64,000 nucleotides of DNA from positions 1-64,000 of the forward strand of contig CAIQKM010000074.1 in NCBI GenBank assembly GCA_903872345.1. Reading direction: 5' to 3'. Below are positions 1-8,592 of this stretch, piece after piece. The first letter of the stretch is position 1. Each line of letters starts with the position of its first letter. Below the pieces are notes generated by a model. The model saw only the letters and a program-made list of their open reading frames with translations, had not been told where the DNA came from and did no database searches. The position numbers and the translations under genes are program-made. Source of the stretch: an uncultured Verrucomicrobia subdivision 3 bacterium. Lineage in GTDB: Bacteria > Verrucomicrobiota > Verrucomicrobiia > Limisphaerales > UBA11358.

Positions 1-716
1 CCTGCCCAGCTTTGTCATCGTTGACACCGCTGGCGAGCACGACAACAAGCGGGCGCGGGAACTGTGCGCCGGGATTAAAAGCGGCGAAATCGTCTTGTTT
101 GACAAGGGTTATGTGGACTTCGAACACCTGCGGGATTTGGGGGAACGCGGCGTCTTCTGGGTGACCCGGGCCAAAGACAACCTGGCCTATGACGTGGTCG
201 GCACCATGCCCGCGTCCCACGATCCCAAGATTCTCCGGGATGAAATCATCCAGATGAGCAACCCCACCCAGCCGGCCCCGGAACTGCTGCGCCGGGTGGT
301 GGCGCTGGTGGAGGTGGACGGGGAGGAGCGGGAGATGGTGTTCCTGACCAACAACCTGACGTGGAGTCCGCGCAGTGTGGCCGACCTCTACCGGTGCCGC
401 TGGCAAATCGAGGTGTTTTTCAAACAGATCAAGCAGACCTTGCAGTTGGCCGACTTTCTGGGGCACAACGCCAACGCCGTGCGCTGGCAGGTGTGGACGG
501 CGCTGCTGGTTTACCTCCTGCTGCGTTACTTGAGTTATGGGGCCAACTGGGCGCATAGCTTTACGCGGCTGTTTACCATTTTGCGGGCGGTATTATGGGC
601 CAAACTGGATTTGCCGGGATTACTCGATTGCTATGGGACAGCCAAAGGTAAGTTTCGCAACCTGGCGCGACCGGATCAGGCCTATTTCCCGGGGTTTCTA
701 TGAAACTGTGGGACAG
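1..716 (+). mobile_element. IS4-family insertion sequence, right part only
   Basis: The left end lies outside the window. The right end is placed tentatively at the TGTGGGACAG just after the transposase stop codon, because many IS4-family elements end in an inverted repeat that reads CTGTCCCA inward. The partner repeat cannot be seen, so the boundary and any target duplication are unproven. The element sits just downstream of the last glycosyltransferase of the polysaccharide locus, in the opposite orientation. Confidence 0.6.
2..703 (+). CDS. IS4-family transposase, 5'-truncated by the window edge
   Basis: The reading frame is open from the first bases of the window, so this is the C-terminal part (about 233 residues) of a DDE transposase that cuts and pastes its own IS. 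The second catalytic Asp lies in FDKGYVDFEHL near the start of the visible part. The IS4 signature Y-x2-R-x3-E-x6-K is complete in YRCRWQIEVFFKQIK and carries the catalytic Glu. A hydrophobic stretch follows (TALLVYLLLRYL). The frame ends cleanly at a TGA, so the visible part looks intact. Family assignment rests on the YREK signature. The subgroup cannot be told from this fragment. Confidence 0.9.
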   Translation: MPSFVIVDTAGEHDNKRARELCAGIKSGEIVLFDKGYVDFEHLRDLGERGVFWVTRAKDNLAYDVVGTMPASHDPKILRDEIIQMSNPTQPAPELLRRVVALVEVDGEEREMVFLTNNLTWSPRSVADLYRCRWQIEVFFKQIKQTLQLADFLGHNANAVRWQVWTALLVYLLLRYLSYGANWAHSFTRLFTILRAVLWAKLDLPGLLDCYGTAKGKFRNLARPDQAYFPGFL

Positions 717-829
717 CAGATATGCTGAACGACGAAGGCGCAGGCTGCATGGGCGTGAAATCATGGGAAAAGTCTGAATCGGGTTTTACGTTGCCCCGCA
801 ATATTTGCTGGGGATTCGATCCCTTTTTG

Positions 830-2044
830 TCAAATTTTCCGGCTTATGGGATGGCTATGAAAAAAAGTCTCGTACAAATCGAGAAATTGCAGGGCGATTT
901 TATTAGGGGAATAATTTTTCACCAAGTCCAATCCAAATTGGATCCGTGGCGCGCTGATCACCGGATCGAGCATTTTGCGCATCGCCTCCGCGCAATCCCC
1001 AGGCTCGTAGCCAGAGGTGTAAAGAATCGCCCGGCCTTCTGGATCGATGGCGCGCAAGGGCGGCACAGAAGGTCCAACAACTGGACAACCACAGGCAATT
1101 GACTCTTTGACCGCGCGCGGAGACCCTTCGTGACGCGTTGGAAAAAAGAGCAGGTTGCAAGAGCGATAGTAATCACGGACGGTCTCCTGCGGCACGGAGC
1201 CACGGAGTTCAACTCGTCCCGCCAGTTCAGGACGGCGACACAAGTCGTCAAACCATCGGCGATCCGGCTCGAGAAAACGCCCTACCACAACTCCACGTAC
1301 GCTCGGAACCGCATTTGCAAGAGCAGCCACGGAATTGAGAAAAACATCCAAACCCTTGCGCCGTTCAATATTGCCCACATATAGAATCAAGGGGGAATCT
1401 TCGGGCAAATTCAAATGGCGGCGACGGCAGGGACCAGGACAAAAGAACTCCGAATTAATTTCCGCCGGGATAAACTTGGTTCGTTCTTGAGGGATACGAT
1501 AATAACTGCACACTTCCTCGACAATCTGGGGAGAATTGCCCGTAACTACATCGGCTAATTGGCAGCTTAAGCCCTCAAGCATTACAAGCGGCAGATAACT
1601 GCGCAACCACCAAAATGAATTTGCCCAGCGATTCCTGCTACCGGGGGTAAAACGCAAATGGCCGCCAAACAGGTATGAAGGATTGGGGTTATAAAGGGAG
1701 AGCACGTTATGAACCCGGGCAGAGCGCAGTTTCCAGCGATGCCTTAGATAAAAACCCATTTGACTGGTAAACGTATCATGAATGATTGTACGCGCAGGTG
1801 GCGGAGCCAGCGTCAGAAGTTTTCTGATGTGCTTGCCTCGGTTCAGCAGGCTTGTGCCTTCGGGAAGGGATAGCTGCTGGAAACCAGTCGGAAAATTAGC
1901 CGCAGGCGGATGCGAACCATGGAGCAGCAGCATGCGCACTTGGGCTCCAGTTTCGGCCATGGCCGCAAACATCTGATACCGATCCCGATATTTTTCATAG
2001 ATCGGCAGGCAGGCGTAAATAACCAGTTGTTGTCCCTCTATCAT
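830..2044 (-). CDS. glycosyltransferase family 4 (GT-B fold)
   Basis: A 404-residue protein that probably transfers a sugar from a nucleotide donor to a growing lipid-linked oligosaccharide at the cytoplasmic face of the membrane. The C-terminal nucleotide-binding half is clear: PLILYVGNIERRKGLDVFL is the usual start of the second Rossmann domain, and PTRHEGSPRAVKESIACGCPVVG is the family E-x7-E region. The N-terminal half is diverged, as expected for the acceptor side. It starts at an ATG 33 bp after the preceding glycosyltransferase stop, so it is probably the last gene of the operon. The donor and acceptor cannot be read from sequence. Confidence 0.85.
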   Translation of the reverse strand: MIEGQQLVIYACLPIYEKYRDRYQMFAAMAETGAQVRMLLLHGSHPPAANFPTGFQQLSLPEGTSLLNRGKHIRKLLTLAPPPARTIIHDTFTSQMGFYLRHRWKLRSARVHNVLSLYNPNPSYLFGGHLRFTPGSRNRWANSFWWLRSYLPLVMLEGLSCQLADVVTGNSPQIVEEVCSYYRIPQERTKFIPAEINSEFFCPGPCRRRHLNLPEDSPLILYVGNIERRKGLDVFLNSVAALANAVPSVRGVVVGRFLEPDRRWFDDLCRRPELAGRVELRGSVPQETVRDYYRSCNLLFFPTRHEGSPRAVKESIACGCPVVGPSVPPLRAIDPEGRAILYTSGYEPGDCAEAMRKMLDPVISAPRIQFGLDLVKNYSPNKIALQFLDLYETFFHSHPISRKI

Positions 2045-2077
2045 AAATTTGCATCGGCTAGCACTGTATCCGGGTTG

Positions 2078-3133
2078 TTAGATCCCAAATACTTCCTGAA
2101 TTTGGTCACAAAACGATGCTTGAGCTTCCAGACCAAAGACGGATTTTATGTATGTCTCCTGCCCTATGCGGGCCATTTCTCTCCAACTTCCATCCGAAAG
2201 CAACTTGTCAATTGTCGATTTAAGGTTGTTTCCATGCCAGTCATATTCTGCGAAAGTCCGGTTTTCAAGAAAGACATTTGGGAAGGTCACCATGTGCCTT
2301 ATGGAAGGCTTGACCAAGGCAGTTCCCGAGATGAACGACTCATAATCTCTAAGGCAAATCTCCCCCCAACCAAACGGTGAAATCGAAACTTTTGAATTTT
2401 GCATCTCCTGAAAAAATTTACGTTTCGAGATTTTTGAGGCAGACAGCCCATAGCCTTTGACAAAATCAATGGCTAGTTGACGATGAAAACGAACAGTGTC
2501 CAACTCATATTTAAGGCCAATTCGCATCGTGACATCCTGAGCGCGGTTTTCGTTAAATGAAAATTTGGAATGAATTCTGGTCTTGAGCATCAGTGGGAGG
2601 CAGTCCCAAATTTTTAATCCCCGTCCGAAGGTGTAGAGGCTGTAATTCCAAGCCAAGCGAATCTTATGAATATCCTTCCCTGGCACAGGCGGGTAATTCA
2701 TATCCTCCTTGTCGTTAATTCCGAAATGACGGTGGTAAAAATCAGTAAAAACGCGGCTTTGATAATGCTGCCGCTTATACATGGATGAATCTCTTAATAC
2801 CCATGCCTTGAGGTACCGGTCAACCAGGGGAAGCACATGCGAGTAAATGGTACCCGGGCCGTCTGTCATGTCAAAAAACCATAGGCGCTCGCACCTTTTC
2901 CTGAGTTGGCCTAACAATTCACAGGTGGCCTCAAATTCGCTTTCGTCGATGCCTTTCGATTGGAGCCATTCAGAAGAAATAATAATCGTCTCTTCCCTGA
3001 AGGATCCCGCCAAATCACATGCCAACCTTATTGATATGTCTCGCTTTTCAAGCTCTCGACGAAACCTGACCAGCGGATATAAAAAACCCGCCCGGTAATT
3101 ACGAGGAAATGGGCAAACAAAAACGATTTTCAT
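2078..3133 (-). CDS. glycosyltransferase, CgeB-like/group 1 type
   Basis: About 351 residues if it starts at the ATG giving MKIVFVCPFPRN; an upstream TTG would add eight residues. The start looks like a GT-B N-terminal strand. The best motif is near the C-terminus, SPFGWGEICLRDYESFISG followed by a Pro-Asn-V-F segment. This resembles the glycosyl transferases group 1/CgeB C-terminal domain, where the Glu and Arg contact the donor nucleotide. The middle of the protein is unlike the common GT4 pattern. Base composition is more AT-rich than the hydrolase genes, which is common for cell-surface sugar genes that move between strains. It lies between the PL11 lyase and the last GT4, all on the same strand. 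The sugar specificity is unknown. Confidence 0.7.
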   Translation of the reverse strand: MKIVFVCPFPRNYRAGFLYPLVRFRRELEKRDISIRLACDLAGSFREETIIISSEWLQSKGIDESEFEATCELLGQLRKRCERLWFFDMTDGPGTIYSHVLPLVDRYLKAWVLRDSSMYKRQHYQSRVFTDFYHRHFGINDKEDMNYPPVPGKDIHKIRLAWNYSLYTFGRGLKIWDCLPLMLKTRIHSKFSFNENRAQDVTMRIGLKYELDTVRFHRQLAIDFVKGYGLSASKISKRKFFQEMQNSKVSISPFGWGEICLRDYESFISGTALVKPSIRHMVTFPNVFLENRTFAEYDWHGNNLKSTIDKLLSDGSWREMARIGQETYIKSVFGLEAQASFCDQIQEVFGI

Positions 3134-3190
3134 TGGGGAGTGGGTCTGTTTGGCCAAACTGAAAAATCAGCTTGCCAATGTGGCTTGTAG

Positions 3191-4942
3191 TCAGGGCGGA
3201 TCTTGCAAGGGCTTCCCGCCGAGTTGCGGAGCGTACAAATATCCCATTGCCTGGGCTGCAACGTCAGTGCGGTAAAGACGATCTTGCATGAGGCAGACGC
3301 GGCGGGTCGTTGCCGGGATCGTTGTTGTATAAATACGGATCTCGCCAGCAAGCGTGGTAATGAGTTCTTCGCGAAAATCCCCCATGCAGTCGGCGATGCC
3401 CACAATATCTCCTTGGATGGCTCCAATTTGTCGGCGCGGGTACAGATAAATCTTTCGGTGGGAAACATAGGCCTTGGTTGGCCCGTCCACCCAATAAATC
3501 GCCTGTGGCGAGAGATCTCCGTATGAAAGCTCTCCAAGAGCTTCATTTGAAATAAGCTCACCCTTTGCGCTGAAGAGCCAGTATTTTGAATGATCATGTT
3601 CCCCTCCATAGCATTCCAGGCCAGGATGGGCGGGGTCAATGTCTCCCACCATGCCTTGGTCATGAACGTGTGTGGCGTATTCGGAGATACCCCAAAGTAT
3701 CTTTCCCGTGCGGGCATCGACCAGACAGACTTTATTTTTTTCCCTGCCTGGTTCAATACCATAAAAGATCTGCAACCCACGTCGGTCAGGAACAATATGT
3801 CCCACGTAGCAAACATCGCAATGGCCTAGGCCGGTGTTCCAGAGCGCCCTTCCGTCCGCGCCTATCACCGCCGACCCAATAATCACGGCGTCGCGTCCGT
3901 CCCCAACCACATCCACGCAATGCATGCCATGCATACCCGCGCCACAATAAAAGGTATCCTTGCCAGATGACTCCCAATACCATTTACGCTCAAGCGATGG
4001 GGTGAATGCCTGCAATTTAATAAGACTGTAAGTGCCGCGTTCAACAATCAGGTGTGGATGAATCCCGTCAAGATAGGCAATGCCCATCAGATTGCGAGAA
4101 CTATCGTTGTAGCTCCGGCGAAAACCCGTGGGGTCGTCCCAAGACATCCCAAAGCCATCCCGGCTTGGCCAGGGCAGTCGCTTTTTAACCTTGCCGGTGA
4201 GGCCGTCCAGCACAATCAAATATTCTGGCCCTGACAAAACACGCCCATCTGCGTTCCTCGGATCTCCATCACCGCCCTTGCAAAAGACCTCTGCTTTGCC
4301 ATCTCCATCGATATCGTAAGCCACCACCGGCGAATACCATACGCCACTCTCAATAGCCCACCCCATATCATACCGCCACATGAAGGCACCATCATGCCGG
4401 TATGCCTCGATCTTGTAAGTCGCCGTACTTTTTTTCCATTGACCCTCATAAGGATCAATCGATGAAGCGGGTCCGATAACTAGGTAGTCAAGCTGGCCAT
4501 CGCCGTCAAGATCCGCCAAGGCAACCCGGTCTGCGCGGTAGTTGCTTTGGAGCTTTATTCTGACGAAAGCATTTGTCGTCTCAGGGGTCTGAATTGCGAT
4601 GGAGGTTTGCAAATTCGTTTTGTCCAAAACGGCCTGGACAGTGTACCACCAGCTCCGCGTACCTGCTGAATTGTCCATAAAATTGCAGGAGTTGGTGATG
4701 GGGGAATCATTGAGCTTCTGGCCCGGAGCTGTGGCATTGGGGCTGCGGTAAATATCAAAGGTTACCTCGGAAGGGTCCGATGCCAACAATCGCCATCCAA
4801 TGTACACTTCGCCGTTCGTTTTGGAGATTACAACCACACCCCGATCCAAACGTTCGGCAGCCAGCGCTTTTGCATTGATTTGCAAAAGCAAAAGACCTGC
4901 TACCAGATTTTTAAAAAGACGCACCAAGCGAGAAGAAGGCAT
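3191..4942 (-). CDS. rhamnogalacturonan lyase, polysaccharide lyase family 11
   Basis: An exported lyase of about 583 residues. Family 11 enzymes cleave the rhamnose-galacturonic acid backbone of rhamnogalacturonan I by beta-elimination (Bacillus YesW/YesX type). The sequence shows the family layout: an N-terminal beta-sandwich with RLDRGVVV, then an eight-bladed propeller with Asp-rich calcium loops such as DLDGDGQLDY and DIDGDGKAEV, plus GMHGMHCVDV and LGHCDVCYVG. The chosen ATG is preceded by GAGG at a 6-nt spacing and gives a signal peptide ending near AKALAAE. An upstream GTG would overlap the previous gene. Finding a degradative lyase inside a biosynthesis operon is unusual. It may trim or release the polymer made here. 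Confidence 0.85.
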   Translation of the reverse strand: MPSSRLVRLFKNLVAGLLLLQINAKALAAERLDRGVVVISKTNGEVYIGWRLLASDPSEVTFDIYRSPNATAPGQKLNDSPITNSCNFMDNSAGTRSWWYTVQAVLDKTNLQTSIAIQTPETTNAFVRIKLQSNYRADRVALADLDGDGQLDYLVIGPASSIDPYEGQWKKSTATYKIEAYRHDGAFMWRYDMGWAIESGVWYSPVVAYDIDGDGKAEVFCKGGDGDPRNADGRVLSGPEYLIVLDGLTGKVKKRLPWPSRDGFGMSWDDPTGFRRSYNDSSRNLMGIAYLDGIHPHLIVERGTYSLIKLQAFTPSLERKWYWESSGKDTFYCGAGMHGMHCVDVVGDGRDAVIIGSAVIGADGRALWNTGLGHCDVCYVGHIVPDRRGLQIFYGIEPGREKNKVCLVDARTGKILWGISEYATHVHDQGMVGDIDPAHPGLECYGGEHDHSKYWLFSAKGELISNEALGELSYGDLSPQAIYWVDGPTKAYVSHRKIYLYPRRQIGAIQGDIVGIADCMGDFREELITTLAGEIRIYTTTIPATTRRVCLMQDRLYRTDVAAQAMGYLYAPQLGGKPLQDPP

Positions 4943-4980
4943 TAATAACCTCGGCTGAAAGAAAACCATAGAGAGTGGAA

Positions 4981-6285
4981 TCACGTCATTTGTAGCAACT
5001 CGGCCAAGATTGGCTCAAATCCGGCCGAAAACTCATAATGCCGGACATAGCTTTCAAAAGCCCCTTCCCGAAATCTGGCGTAATTTTGAAACAGTGGCTC
5101 CAGCGCCGTTCCAATTTGCGCGGGAGTATTGAGGCAGACTCCACAATGAAAACGATCAAAAATCCTCTGGATGCTGGGCAAATTGCTGGCAATTACCGGC
5201 AGGCCAACCCGCGCGTATTGGGCGAGTTTGTTGGACGATGAGCCAATCTCGGCTTGGTTTGCATCATTGGCGTCTTCCGGTTGATAGAAGGCCAGCCCAA
5301 TATCAGCTGAACTCAACAACTCGGGCAATTCATCGGGAGAAACAGGCTGGGTTGAAAAGAAGACGCGTCCCGGGGGGGCAATTCGAACCATCTCCTGAAA
5401 GTGCGGGTCCTCCGCTGCGGAACTCTTCCAAGTATGCAGAACTAAAACATAATTTTCAGGCCAATTGGACACAGATTCCACAATTTCGTAGCACATTGCC
5501 CACCGCGCCAGCACGTTGCCGGCGTAAAGGACGATCTTGACGTCGGGGCTGAGATTAAAACGCTTTTGGAGATAGTTGCCCTTAGACCGGATGGGCTGAC
5601 CGCTGGTTGAGACAGGCAGGCACCTGATTCGGTTCATCTCAAGGCCATTGGCTTTTGCATAGACCTTGCCGCGATATTCGTCGGCAATCACGGTGAATAA
5701 ACACTCTTTTGAGATTAGAATCTCGACATGTTTTTTCAAATGCACGCCGGAGGACATGGAACGGGTGTGTTGGAGAAGCTCCATGTTATAATATAACAGA
5801 CGGCAACGCGTCTGATTTAGAAACATCATGACGCAATGGGCAGCGATAAGTCCGGCAGGCTCAACCCCAATCAGAGCAACATATTCTTTGTCGCTGGCAA
5901 ATTCGGCAATCTGATTCAAGAAAGGCCGCATCCTCGCCGCGTAAGTAAGATAAAAGTCCTTCGGGGAACCCAGCGCCGGGGTGAATGGCAGCAACCAATG
6001 CGCGTAAGCAAAGGTCGATAATTTCAACCTGTGGAACAATCGACCCAAGCTGCCAGGGGCGGGCAGAAGCAAAGGGCTCTGGAAAGAGGACGCCTGTTTG
6101 GCTTGCAAAACCACCAGCTTGATATTGGGTTCGGCGAATTCGATCGGGGAGGCGGCATAGGCAGCCTCATCAATAAAGATATCGACGAGGAACCCGTGCT
6201 TTGCCAGAGCCTTTGCCGTCTCAACTACCTGGACTGAAAAGCCCAGGTAATACCCGCGAAAAACGATGCCAATCCGTTTAATCAT
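4981..6285 (-). CDS. glycosyltransferase, GT-B type
   Basis: 434 residues from an ATG giving MIKRIGIVFRGYYLGFSV. Support for a GT-B enzyme comes from the C-terminal half: VKIVLYAGNVLARWAMCYEIVESV as the donor-domain first strand, then a spaced S-S-N-K-L-x-Q-Y segment and GLPVIASNLPSI. The frame is open a further 26 codons upstream, but that extension lies inside an insertion sequence, so it is not native. The start codon lies in the direct repeat flanking the IS, and the IS terminal repeat now places AGAGG seven bases before the ATG. The stop region is followed closely by the PL11 lyase. Specificity is unknown. Confidence 0.75.
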   Translation of the reverse strand: MIKRIGIVFRGYYLGFSVQVVETAKALAKHGFLVDIFIDEAAYAASPIEFAEPNIKLVVLQAKQASSFQSPLLLPAPGSLGRLFHRLKLSTFAYAHWLLPFTPALGSPKDFYLTYAARMRPFLNQIAEFASDKEYVALIGVEPAGLIAAHCVMMFLNQTRCRLLYYNMELLQHTRSMSSGVHLKKHVEILISKECLFTVIADEYRGKVYAKANGLEMNRIRCLPVSTSGQPIRSKGNYLQKRFNLSPDVKIVLYAGNVLARWAMCYEIVESVSNWPENYVLVLHTWKSSAAEDPHFQEMVRIAPPGRVFFSTQPVSPDELPELLSSADIGLAFYQPEDANDANQAEIGSSSNKLAQYARVGLPVIASNLPSIQRIFDRFHCGVCLNTPAQIGTALEPLFQNYARFREGAFESYVRHYEFSAGFEPILAELLQMT

Positions 6286-6287
6286 AT

Positions 6288-7444
6288 CAGACCTCTGCAA
6301 AACTCTTTTGAAAGGATGATTTGATCGTGCGTCAGAGTAATATGCAAACGACGACCAACGCACAAATGGGACTTTTGGACAGCCTGATGATCTCCACGCC
6401 GACCAACGAATTTCTGGAACGGCTGGATCGAACCTTGAATTGGAAGCCGGTGGAAAAGGCGTTGCAGGCGATGTATCCGGCGACGACCGGGCGTCCGCCG
6501 TGCGCGCCGCTGGCGCTCTTCAAGATGAGTTTGCTCCAGCACTGCTATGGTCTGTCCGACCCGCAGTGCGAGGAGTTGGTCAGCGACCGTTTGAGTTGGC
6601 GTCGTTTTGTCGGTCTGGGCTTGCAGGACGCTGTGCCGGATGAAACCACCCTGGTGCGTTTCCGCCAGCGGTTGCGGGAACACGGTCTGCATGAAAACTT
6701 GCTGGCCCTGGTTAACCGGCAGTTGCAAGCCAAGGGGTTGATCTTGAAAACCTGCACGCTGGTGGATGCGACGTTGCTGCAAGCGGCCCGCCGCGCCCCG
6801 GCCAAGGGCGACCAAGCCGGTGGCGATGATGACGCGGGCTACACGGTGAAACAGGGCCAGCCGCATTACGGCTACAAGGCGCAGGTGGCGGTGGATGAAA
6901 CCCACACGCTCATACGCGCCGTAACGCTGACGGCGGCCAACGTGCATGACCGCCGGGAATTTGAGAGTGTGGTGAAGGGCGACGAGGAAATGGTCATGGC
7001 CGACAAGGCGTATTGGAGCCGGGAACGCAGCGAATGGTGCGGCCGAAACGGTGTGGCAAACGGGATACTGGAGAAGCCCAGTCGCGGCCAGACATTGCGG
7101 CCAGCGGCGGTGCGGATGAACCGGCTGTTCAGTTCGATCCGGTGCAAGATTGAGAAAGTGTTTGGCTGGTGGAAGCGGAGTGCCGGCTACCGGCGGGTGC
7201 GCTATGTGGGACACGAGCGCAACCGGTTGGAACTGGAATTCAAATGCGTGTGTTGGAACCTGAAACGGCTGGCCAACTTGGAGGTGGCATGAAGCGCCAC
7301 GCGCCCAACGCCCGCCGCCGGGCGAAAACGACCGGAAGCCAGGCGCAAAAGCACCTCGGTTTTCTGTTGGGCAGATCTTTTTCACGCTGAAAAATCCAAG
7401 TGACATCAAAATCAACAACTCAAAAAGCCTTTTTCAGAGGTCTC
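6288..7444 (+). mobile_element. IS5-type insertion sequence with terminal inverted repeats
   Basis: The ends share AGACCTCTG on the left (6289-6297) and its complement CAGAGGTCT on the right (7435-7443), with A/T-rich sequence continuing inward. If the element spans 6288-7444, it is flanked by a perfect CATAT direct repeat at 6283-6287 and 7445-7449. The duplication is longer than the 4 bp usual for the IS5 subgroup, so the exact ends are uncertain by one or two bases. It lies between two glycosyltransferase genes that were probably about 16-19 bp apart before insertion. It is oriented against the operon. Confidence 0.8.
6321..7292 (+). CDS. IS5-family DDE transposase
   Basis: An intact transposase of about 323 residues. 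The N-terminal region (about residues 20-110) has the helix-rich segment with RPPCAPLALFKMSLLQ and LSDPQCEELVSDRLSWRRF typical of the IS5 group. Catalytic Asp residues are seen in CTLVDATLL and EMVMADKAYWS. The catalytic Glu lies in RCKIEKVFGWWKRS, followed by the Y-R-R-V-R-Y region. Three start codons are possible: TTG at 6321, GTG at 6327 and ATG at 6342. AAAGGA lies just upstream of the first. The gene has no frameshift, so the element may still be mobile. Confidence 0.92.
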   Translation: MIVRQSNMQTTTNAQMGLLDSLMISTPTNEFLERLDRTLNWKPVEKALQAMYPATTGRPPCAPLALFKMSLLQHCYGLSDPQCEELVSDRLSWRRFVGLGLQDAVPDETTLVRFRQRLREHGLHENLLALVNRQLQAKGLILKTCTLVDATLLQAARRAPAKGDQAGGDDDAGYTVKQGQPHYGYKAQVAVDETHTLIRAVTLTAANVHDRREFESVVKGDEEMVMADKAYWSRERSEWCGRNGVANGILEKPSRGQTLRPAAVRMNRLFSSIRCKIEKVFGWWKRSAGYRRVRYVGHERNRLELEFKCVCWNLKRLANLEVA

Positions 7445-7463
7445 CATATATGAAAAAAACTGC

Positions 7464-8558
7464 TTAGCGGCCCAGGCGCTTAAGTCGCCGAATCAGGCGA
7501 ATGGTAGAAAGTGGCGCATATTCCCAAGCCCAGAGTCTGGCATCGGAGCGAATCGAATCCCAAGTGCTGAGCCCCAGAAAACGGATTTTGTCGGCCAGCC
7601 TCGGTTTGGGTAATTGCACATCCAAGGGAGGAAGCTTGCTGTTGGCGTGTAGCAAATGAGTAACTTCGCCCCGGCGACCTTCGAGCAGGGCACGCCAGGC
7701 GATGGCATGCTGGCGGGCATATTCCGCCCACGTCAATTCAGTCATGGCATCGACACGTCTTTTGCGTTCTTGACTGATCGCGCTTAAAATGCCAGCCAGT
7801 TCGGCTGCATTGGTGAAACTATGCGCAAGGCTTCCCTCGATGTCGAGGTTGCATCCCTGCGGCTTCGCTATCACTGGCACCCCCGCAGCCAAAGCGTTCA
7901 AAAACGCCAGGAAACCGTTCTCCATGCCAAAGTCCAGATAGTAGTCCAGGCGCGGAATGCGTTCCGTGTTGAATTTGGTTTGATCGGCACGATCCTCATA
8001 ATGCACTGAAGCCCCTGCCTGCTCCAAACAACCAACCAGACTAGTCCATCCAGAACCCGCAATTTCAAAATGGAATCCAGCCAGCCTCGTCGTTTGCGCA
8101 ACCGACCGAATCATTTCTCTCACCATTGCGTCAGAGTCCGAAAGAGATGAGGCAATTCCAAGAACAAGCCGCCGCGGAACCATGCGACCATCGTGGCCCG
8201 CAAGGATATAACATAGTTTTTCCCGCTCGATTCCTTTACGCACCATGTCTTCCACGGTCATGCGCGACATGCAGATCGCAATCCCAGCTTGCTTCATGCG
8301 CTGTTTAAGGATGAAAAGCTTGGTCACCCGATCAATATGCGTAACGAAGAAAGTGGTGCGGGAACGGGCGACTTTATTGAGTTCACGAAATTTCGGATCG
8401 AAATAGAATAGATGATGAACATCGGCATTAGCAGACACTTTCGAAGACACTTCCGCATTAACACCGAACTGGGTTAAATTTTCCGCCAGCCGAACCATGA
8501 ATTTTTCGATGATCCAACCGCGGTCACTCACTACCAATCGCGCATTAATAGGTTTCAT
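7464..8558 (-). CDS. glycosyltransferase-like protein, first of a tandem paralogue pair
   Basis: 364 residues, not recognised as a named family. It looks like a GT-B fold: an N-terminal half ending near DVHHLFYFDPKF, a segment with CMSRMTVEDMVRKG, a central RRLVLGIASSL strand that may open the donor domain, and LAAGVPVIAKPQG followed by an Asp-Ile-Glu. It shares this whole order, and the segment TWAEYAR-HAI-WRALLEGR, with the gene just upstream (8593-9549), so the two arose by duplication. It has about 50 extra C-terminal residues that its partner lacks. Its downstream neighbour is separated by an IS. A sugar transfer role is inferred from context only. Confidence 0.6.
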   Translation of the reverse strand: MKPINARLVVSDRGWIIEKFMVRLAENLTQFGVNAEVSSKVSANADVHHLFYFDPKFRELNKVARSRTTFFVTHIDRVTKLFILKQRMKQAGIAICMSRMTVEDMVRKGIEREKLCYILAGHDGRMVPRRLVLGIASSLSDSDAMVREMIRSVAQTTRLAGFHFEIAGSGWTSLVGCLEQAGASVHYEDRADQTKFNTERIPRLDYYLDFGMENGFLAFLNALAAGVPVIAKPQGCNLDIEGSLAHSFTNAAELAGILSAISQERKRRVDAMTELTWAEYARQHAIAWRALLEGRRGEVTHLLHANSKLPPLDVQLPKPRLADKIRFLGLSTWDSIRSDARLWAWEYAPLSTIRLIRRLKRLGR

Positions 8559-8592
8559 TCAAATGGCAAATTTAGAAGGCTCGGAGCGCTTA

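Noticed and set aside
722..1102. 126-residue plus-strand frame next to the IS4-type element
   Set aside because: Most of it is antisense to the GT4 gene at 830-2044 and it has no recognisable features.
6282..7418. Long open frame on the minus strand across the IS5-type transposase
   Set aside because: It is antisense to an intact transposase with all DDE motifs, has a low-complexity His/Gln/Arg composition and no family features.
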